64,000 bases of DNA from Sordaria brevicollis (Eukaryota; Ascomycota; Sordariomycetes; Sordariales; Sordariaceae): NCBI GenBank assembly GCA_033439795.1, contig JAUTDP010000010.1, positions 2,542,001 to 2,606,000 on the forward strand, given 5' to 3'. Below the pieces are notes generated by a model. It saw only the letters and a program-made list of their open reading frames with translations, had not been told where the DNA came from and searched no databases. Position numbers and translations under genes: made by a program. Of the stretch, positions 60,201 to 64,000 are shown in pieces (the stretch's first letter is position 1; the number at the start of each line of letters is the position of its first letter).

Positions 60201-63200
60201 CCACAAGGAGGCTGTCGGAAGCAACAAGGAGACCTTCAGAAAAGCTGGAAGAGCCTCTCAAGCTTATTACCAACCTACCCATAATACAGACCCCGGCTCA
60301 ACCACCAGCAGCGAGCAATGGACGTGATTCACCAACGTTGGGGATACCCGGAGGTTTTGTCGATAGTGACGACGAGCCCGATATTCCAATACCGCAGTCA
60401 GCCATATCCGTTGCCACCGCAGTGACCGAGTTCGAAGAGGAGGAGCAGACCGAAGCACCACGACCCGAGAACTACGCAGCGATTGATTACGCATTGGGGA
60501 ACATTGTGATAGAGCAGCCGCCAAGTCCACGGACTCTTGAACCGCCAGAACCGACGCCGCCTCCATTGGCATCACCTCTGTCGACTAACCGCAAAAGGTT
60601 ATCATATCATTCGCCATTTGACGACGACGACGATGTGGACGATGACGATGATGTGTCCATCGAAATTGCATTGGATACGTCCGTGCAGCAACCCTCGCAG
60701 CAACCAACCCCGACTCGGGGAGACTTTACAACGTCCGAGCCGATGACCACGGTTCCCGCGCAGCAGCAACAGCAGCAGCAGACAGATGCAGACGAATACG
60801 TGCCCCAACCGTACACATATTCTTCACAAAATTACGAAACAACGGTCACGATATTGGGCCCCGAAAATGATTTTAGACCGTTGTACAAGGACCAAGCTCG
60901 TGACACGATGCCAACATCCGGTCTGCACCATGCAGATGAGCCGCCGCTGAATGAGACATTGGGAGCCACCGGCTCTGGGCATTCTTCACATTCCCAGCAC
61001 CAGCAGCAGCAGAAGCAGCAGCAGAGGCAAGAAGTCGAGAACCTGGAACGCCTCGAGGATTTTTATATTGGTCCGCATCTACGCGACAACATTGCCAGCC
61101 TACGGGATTCGACATTCACCTTATCGGACAACAGAGATTCATATGATGCACACCCCTCCGCAGCAGACTACCAGCAAACACCTGACAGCTCCCACTCCAA
61201 CAGCCTGGCCGTACCTGCCTCCTACCTGTCGCCCGGTAACCGCCTCAGTCAGCATTCAGCCTGGACCGATTTCTCCTTTGGAAGCGATGACCAGAATGCT
61301 GCTGCGCTAGATAATCAAGACCCGCGTGATTCACGGATGTTCAAGCAGCAACAACCCGAACCCGAGCCACCGGTGTCGTATAATACCTCCAGCTTCGACA
61401 GAAATCGGTCCAGCTTGCGGCGTCCACCACCACCACGAAGTCCGGAAATATCACCGCTCGATAAGTCGCCACGAGCGTCTTCATCCTCCATGCTGGCCGA
61501 CAAGGTCGAACCCCGGCAATCATCAGAATTTGATAGTTCTGCGGCCCAGCGGAGGATACCATTAGTTTCGCACCAGACGGCCCCTGCTCGCCCAGTTGCC
61601 AGCAATTACGATGACTTGGACGAGAGCACTTACGAGGTGCTATCCCGGCCCAACAGTTATCCACATACGCAGGATGAAGAGGAATTTGGGACCGCCATCA
61701 TTTCCTCTCCACCATCAGCTGGCCAGTTTTCTTTCGAGACCGTTGACCGGACACAGCTTTCCCGAACCGAGAGCAAGAGCATATCGTCGGAAGCTACAGA
61801 TAACTTGACACAGGAGCAGAAGCGACTTCGCCAGCGGCAACTGGTCATCCGAGAGCTGATCGATACCGAAGAGATCTTTGTTCGGGATATGAGCGTCGTG
61901 GAGGAGATTTACAAGGGCACGGCGGAGGCATGTCCGCAACTCGACTCCAAGACGATCAAACTTATTTTCCGAAACACCGACGATATTATTGCGTTCCATG
62001 CCTCGTTTCTCGGTCAACTTAGGGATGGGGCGGCGAGTGTTTATCAGCCTAAGGGTCGGAAGTCGCCTACCTTTGCACATGAGGCGTCGTTGAAGGATTC
62101 GGACACGACCACTTTGGCGTCGATCAATTCCGGTAACACCACGAATAAGCCAGAATTGGACGATGACAAGGACCGGCAAACCAGTCTCGGACCGCTCTTT
62201 ACCAAGAACATTGACCAGCTCAAGGCTGTCCATGAGGTCTACCTTCGAACCAGTGACCTTTCTGCCAAACGTCTGATCCAGATCCAGGAGGACGATGCCG
62301 TCAAGGTGTGGCTGAACGAATGCAGCGAGGGTGCCAAGGAACTGACAGCAGCCTGGAGTTTGGATTCCCTTCTGATCAAGCCCATGCAGAGGCTGACCAA
62401 GTACCCGGATATCATCGCCCATCTGCTCAAGTACACACCGGAAGACCATCCCGACCGAGAAGCGCTCGTCACTGCCAAGTCGACTGTCATCAGCGCCATT
62501 GACGAGATCAACAGGACCAAGAGGAACTTTGAGCTTGTGGGTCAGATTGTCGGCAACAGGAAGCGCAAGGAGTCGGATGTCCGAGCTGGCCTTGCCAGGG
62601 CTTTTGGCAAGCGTGTCGACAAACTACAAGGAGCCAGCAACCGGGCGCCGGAAGATGAGGAGTATGCCAAACTTCATGAGAGGTTTGGTGACGAGTTTCT
62701 GCGGTTGCAAGTGGTGCTTCGAGATGTCGAGTTCTACACCCGAAGTGCGTCCACCTACGTCCACGAGTTTCTGCAGTATGTCACTTCGATGGAGCTGGTT
62801 ATGCGCCTGCAGCCATCGAGAGATTACGCCCATATTGAAAGCCGCTGGGTACAGTTCAGCGTGTCGATGAGGGAGATGGAGAAGATCCTGGACAAGCATC
62901 TGGTGGATGTCCGCAAGCATGTCATCGAGCCGTTTGAGCAGGTCATCAAGTGCTACCAGAATCCTGGACTGGCCATTAAGAAGCGAGCAAAGCGTCGTCT
63001 GGACTATGAGCGCTACATGCAGCTTAAGGCTAATGGCAAAAAGATCGATAAGACTCTGGCGGAGGCTGTTGAGCAGTACGAAGCTCTTGATGATACCCTC
63101 AAGAAGGAGCTGCCTAAGCTTTCTAGCTTGACGGCCACAATTGGCAATATCTGCTTAGGCAAGTTTGTCGATATCCAAGCCGCTTGGTATGCCACCTGGA

Positions 63201-64000
63201 AAGAAAAGGTCAAGTCACCTCTTGCTGAGCTTGATCACGTCCCCGATCTGCCAGAGATTGTCAAGACCTTCCAGCGGGATTTCACCGAGCAACTCGAGAG
63301 AGCAGGACAACTAGCCATCCTCAACCCCGTTTCATTGAGAGGTAGGACTTCTCAGTCAACGTCGGATGACATTGGCTCTGGCTCCGTTCTCTCCAAGACT
63401 CGCTCGCGGCCATCCGAGTTGCTCACGCCTAGAGGTCGTGGTCTATCCATCAACAGCGAGCATGCCCCGTCTTTGCCTACACCAGATGTATCAGGACGCT
63501 TCGACCTCTCACCAACCGGCACTGGTTCCGCCCTGCCCAGTCCAGGACAATACTACCGCGACTTCTACTCCGGTCTATCCAACGGCGGTCACCACTCGCG
63601 CGGCAACTCCACCGCACCACTCAGTCCAGATCCCTCATCGTCGTCAGCACCTAGGTCGGTCCCAGCTACCCACGCCACTTCTACAACAGGCGGATACTCC
63701 ACCCGTCCCACAACCGGTCGCAGTTTCGACTCTGGTAGTCTTCCAAGGCAGAGCACAGATTCTTACTCAGCCCAATCCGCCTCCGGCACTACTCACCACA
63801 GCCACAGCCAACATGGCGGTGTTGCCCATTCCAACTCCAGCCACACCCTCTCCCGCCGGGGATCCTATACCTCGTCTCATCACAACTACGCCACTAGCGA
63901 ACCTCGTCGGCAATCTGGCCTCTTTCATTCTGCGCTGCCGATGGATGACGGGGATGAAGTTGATGACCATCACCATCACCACCACGAAGCAGAAGCAGGT
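57173..64000 (+). CDS. RhoGEF (DH domain) plus BAR domain protein, 3' end beyond the window
   Basis: An intronless frame of at least 2276 codons from ATG 57173 to the window edge. The first 1540 residues are disordered and low-complexity: Gln/Ser/His repeats, SPLASPL-type repeats, a D9 run, long Ser/Thr/Arg-rich basic stretches, a basic coiled-coil-like segment near 930-990 (QAKEAREAAADKRKKDMEAV), and RRPSEA repeats. The DH domain spans about 1556-1785 (RQLVIRELIDTEEIFVRDM at its start, then SLDSLLIKPMQRLTKYPDII, the conserved helix). The BAR domain spans about 1828-2055 (DEEYAKLHERFGDEFLRLQ, ..., IEPFEQVIKCYQNPGLAIKKR). The tail is Ser/Pro/His-rich. DH-BAR without an obvious PH is the arrangement of fission yeast Gef1 and animal Tuba, Cdc42 activators at polarised membrane sites; the GTPase target here is inference. 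Confidence 0.92.
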   Translation, partial: MDHGSIIQPDEAASPSPFISPHASTHELPLPQHHHARSQSQSLSQSLSQSQSQYNHVRHHNHHSSLDHRDIDQRAPGLYHSSAEPPHGHHTIRSPRRDSHQQDHLSYFPEHYHHHRSRQSSPTHPSAPAPAPAWDLEARPSHLASFSASYTSFSHHSASRRPSRQASPIASPLASPLLRSPLASPRLRATTTRSPTKSKSPLVSPSASGLSLNQKIPFASHAAAANLQAFAANARVPDDDDDDDDDSLDSGNPDDFYRSFGTGTGPAPVSGSGDAVAVAAVTTTRDEDLDPMNKSTTAATTTSIPPLPPPTHVQQQQTTPQSGSPSNGALKPSAFPAAHAASAAFSAGTTKMSSSGRGTTTHSTNGARSGLRSASNPVDDRLGLGAGNGRPALTTANSYGTQGGAYPPSTSVKDLKKKFDQTGTSHNNTNLPSSPGQRRRDLTAASSTASTSTSTIIKGGGRSPSVGARSASYSARSSNSISTTVTGRTTTTTATGAGGTSSSSIATSIRRTRGDPTPTTTSTRSRSIPRPRIPKLSTDDRITNRNSQSFANRISKPRNNGGPAASANGPASRSLPQLPVSPTTGLPLSSRSNGLLFGEILPDDQDEETAGFGILVGGSRPRRTSESSILHDLTRPGPRLRSSSHSETMGAGDSNTSMEPSSPTDWYRGAASALSSETRVARNNHSRAHSDAVVSSSTTKTNNSRPGRGTAATTATTATTTTRDRVSKSGRTTPSTPTTPLSSSTSRLPVMVKRASISESQHGRSSPVSTRSNSPATAALKYGQTPITTTTTSTSGRSSRQQHGIPASRAKTPASRSHTPTTPATAKRSAQTSSNRKAAPSNIATSSNNNGRLNAYVSVPAPKLSPSLRSSRPRQSVATASTAASRMRSSVDRPPSPDKPNNNRRAASRARAADNSTSTTIRRRKLSVGPIDFAQRRETIKLAYSKTIKDQQAKEAREAAADKRKKDMEAVTRAKAKAEAAALAALPLEKSSSESVHQRPSEALRRPSEATRRLSEATRRPSEKLEEPLKLITNLPIIQTPAQPPAASNGRDSPTLGIPGGFVDSDDEPDIPIPQSAISVATAVTEFEEEEQTEAPRPENYAAIDYALGNIVIEQPPSPRTLEPPEPTPPPLASPLSTNRKRLSYHSPFDDDDDVDDDDDVSIEIALDTSVQQPSQQPTPTRGDFTTSEPMTTVPAQQQQQQQTDADEYVPQPYTYSSQNYETTVTILGPENDFRPLYKDQARDTMPTSGLHHADEPPLNETLGATGSGHSSHSQHQQQQKQQQRQEVENLERLEDFYIGPHLRDNIASLRDSTFTLSDNRDSYDAHPSAADYQQTPDSSHSNSLAVPASYLSPGNRLSQHSAWTDFSFGSDDQNAAALDNQDPRDSRMFKQQQPEPEPPVSYNTSSFDRNRSSLRRPPPPRSPEISPLDKSPRASSSSMLADKVEPRQSSEFDSSAAQRRIPLVSHQTAPARPVASNYDDLDESTYEVLSRPNSYPHTQDEEEFGTAIISSPPSAGQFSFETVDRTQLSRTESKSISSEATDNLTQEQKRLRQRQLVIRELIDTEEIFVRDMSVVEEIYKGTAEACPQLDSKTIKLIFRNTDDIIAFHASFLGQLRDGAASVYQPKGRKSPTFAHEASLKDSDTTTLASINSGNTTNKPELDDDKDRQTSLGPLFTKNIDQLKAVHEVYLRTSDLSAKRLIQIQEDDAVKVWLNECSEGAKELTAAWSLDSLLIKPMQRLTKYPDIIAHLLKYTPEDHPDREALVTAKSTVISAIDEINRTKRNFELVGQIVGNRKRKESDVRAGLARAFGKRVDKLQGASNRAPEDEEYAKLHERFGDEFLRLQVVLRDVEFYTRSASTYVHEFLQYVTSMELVMRLQPSRDYAHIESRWVQFSVSMREMEKILDKHLVDVRKHVIEPFEQVIKCYQNPGLAIKKRAKRRLDYERYMQLKANGKKIDKTLAEAVEQYEALDDTLKKELPKLSSLTATIGNICLGKFVDIQAAWYATWKEKVKSPLAELDHVPDLPEIVKTFQRDFTEQLERAGQLAILNPVSLRGRTSQSTSDDIGSGSVLSKTRSRPSELLTPRGRGLSINSEHAPSLPTPDVSGRFDLSPTGTGSALPSPGQYYRDFYSGLSNGGHHSRGNSTAPLSPDPSSSSAPRSVPATHATSTTGGYSTRPTTGRSFDSGSLPRQSTDSYSAQSASGTTHHSHSQHGGVAHSNSSHTLSRRGSYTSSHHNYATSEPRRQSGLFHSALPMDDGDEVDDHHHHHHEAEAG

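Overview
This is a stretch of euchromatic and relic-repeat DNA from a filamentous ascomycete, most likely Sordariales and Neurospora-like. The reasons are short GT-AG introns (50-230 nt) in most genes, wide intergenic spaces, velvet, Zn2Cys6 and wax-synthase-like families, and two long AT-rich blocks that are nearly stripped of CpA/TpG dinucleotides. That depletion is the footprint of repeat-induced point mutation (RIP).

Layout. (1) 1-2195 (-): 5' part of a Zn2Cys6 transcription factor that leaves the window on the left and carries two compensating reading-frame slips. It is preceded by 5.7 kb without a supportable gene. (2) 7911-13638: a divergent pair, CDC6 (-) and molybdenum cofactor sulfurase hxB (+). 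(3) 13639-26684: gene-poor DNA holding a 4.7 kb RIP-mutated element (20080-24796) bounded by 57-bp terminal inverted repeats. (4) 26685-29011 (+): the velvet regulator velB, whose stop codon is followed in frame by an 85-codon Gly-rich open frame. (5) 29270-36407: gene-poor DNA with a possible RIP-broken gene (about 31.35-31.86 kb) and a second RIP-mutated block (32.4-35.7 kb). (6) 36408-49923: a DUF3602 protein, a GNAT acetyltransferase, uroporphyrinogen decarboxylase, a large unknown helical protein and a wax-synthase-like membrane O-acyltransferase. (7) 50186-54782 (-): telomerase reverse transcriptase with six exons, reconstructed here in full. (8) 57173-end (+): a very large RhoGEF (DH) plus BAR protein that runs off the right edge.

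The genes are mostly unrelated housekeeping and regulatory genes (replication licensing, telomere maintenance, haem and Mo-cofactor metabolism, development, polarity). I see no biosynthetic cluster or defence island. The most interesting signals are the TIR-bounded RIP relic, the in-frame extension after the velB stop, the low-complexity insertions and frame-neutral introns of TERT, a diverged repeat shared by the 3' flanks of two genes, and the frame slips in the transcription factor gene. All coordinates and splice sites were derived by eye from the sequence; no search or alignment was run.
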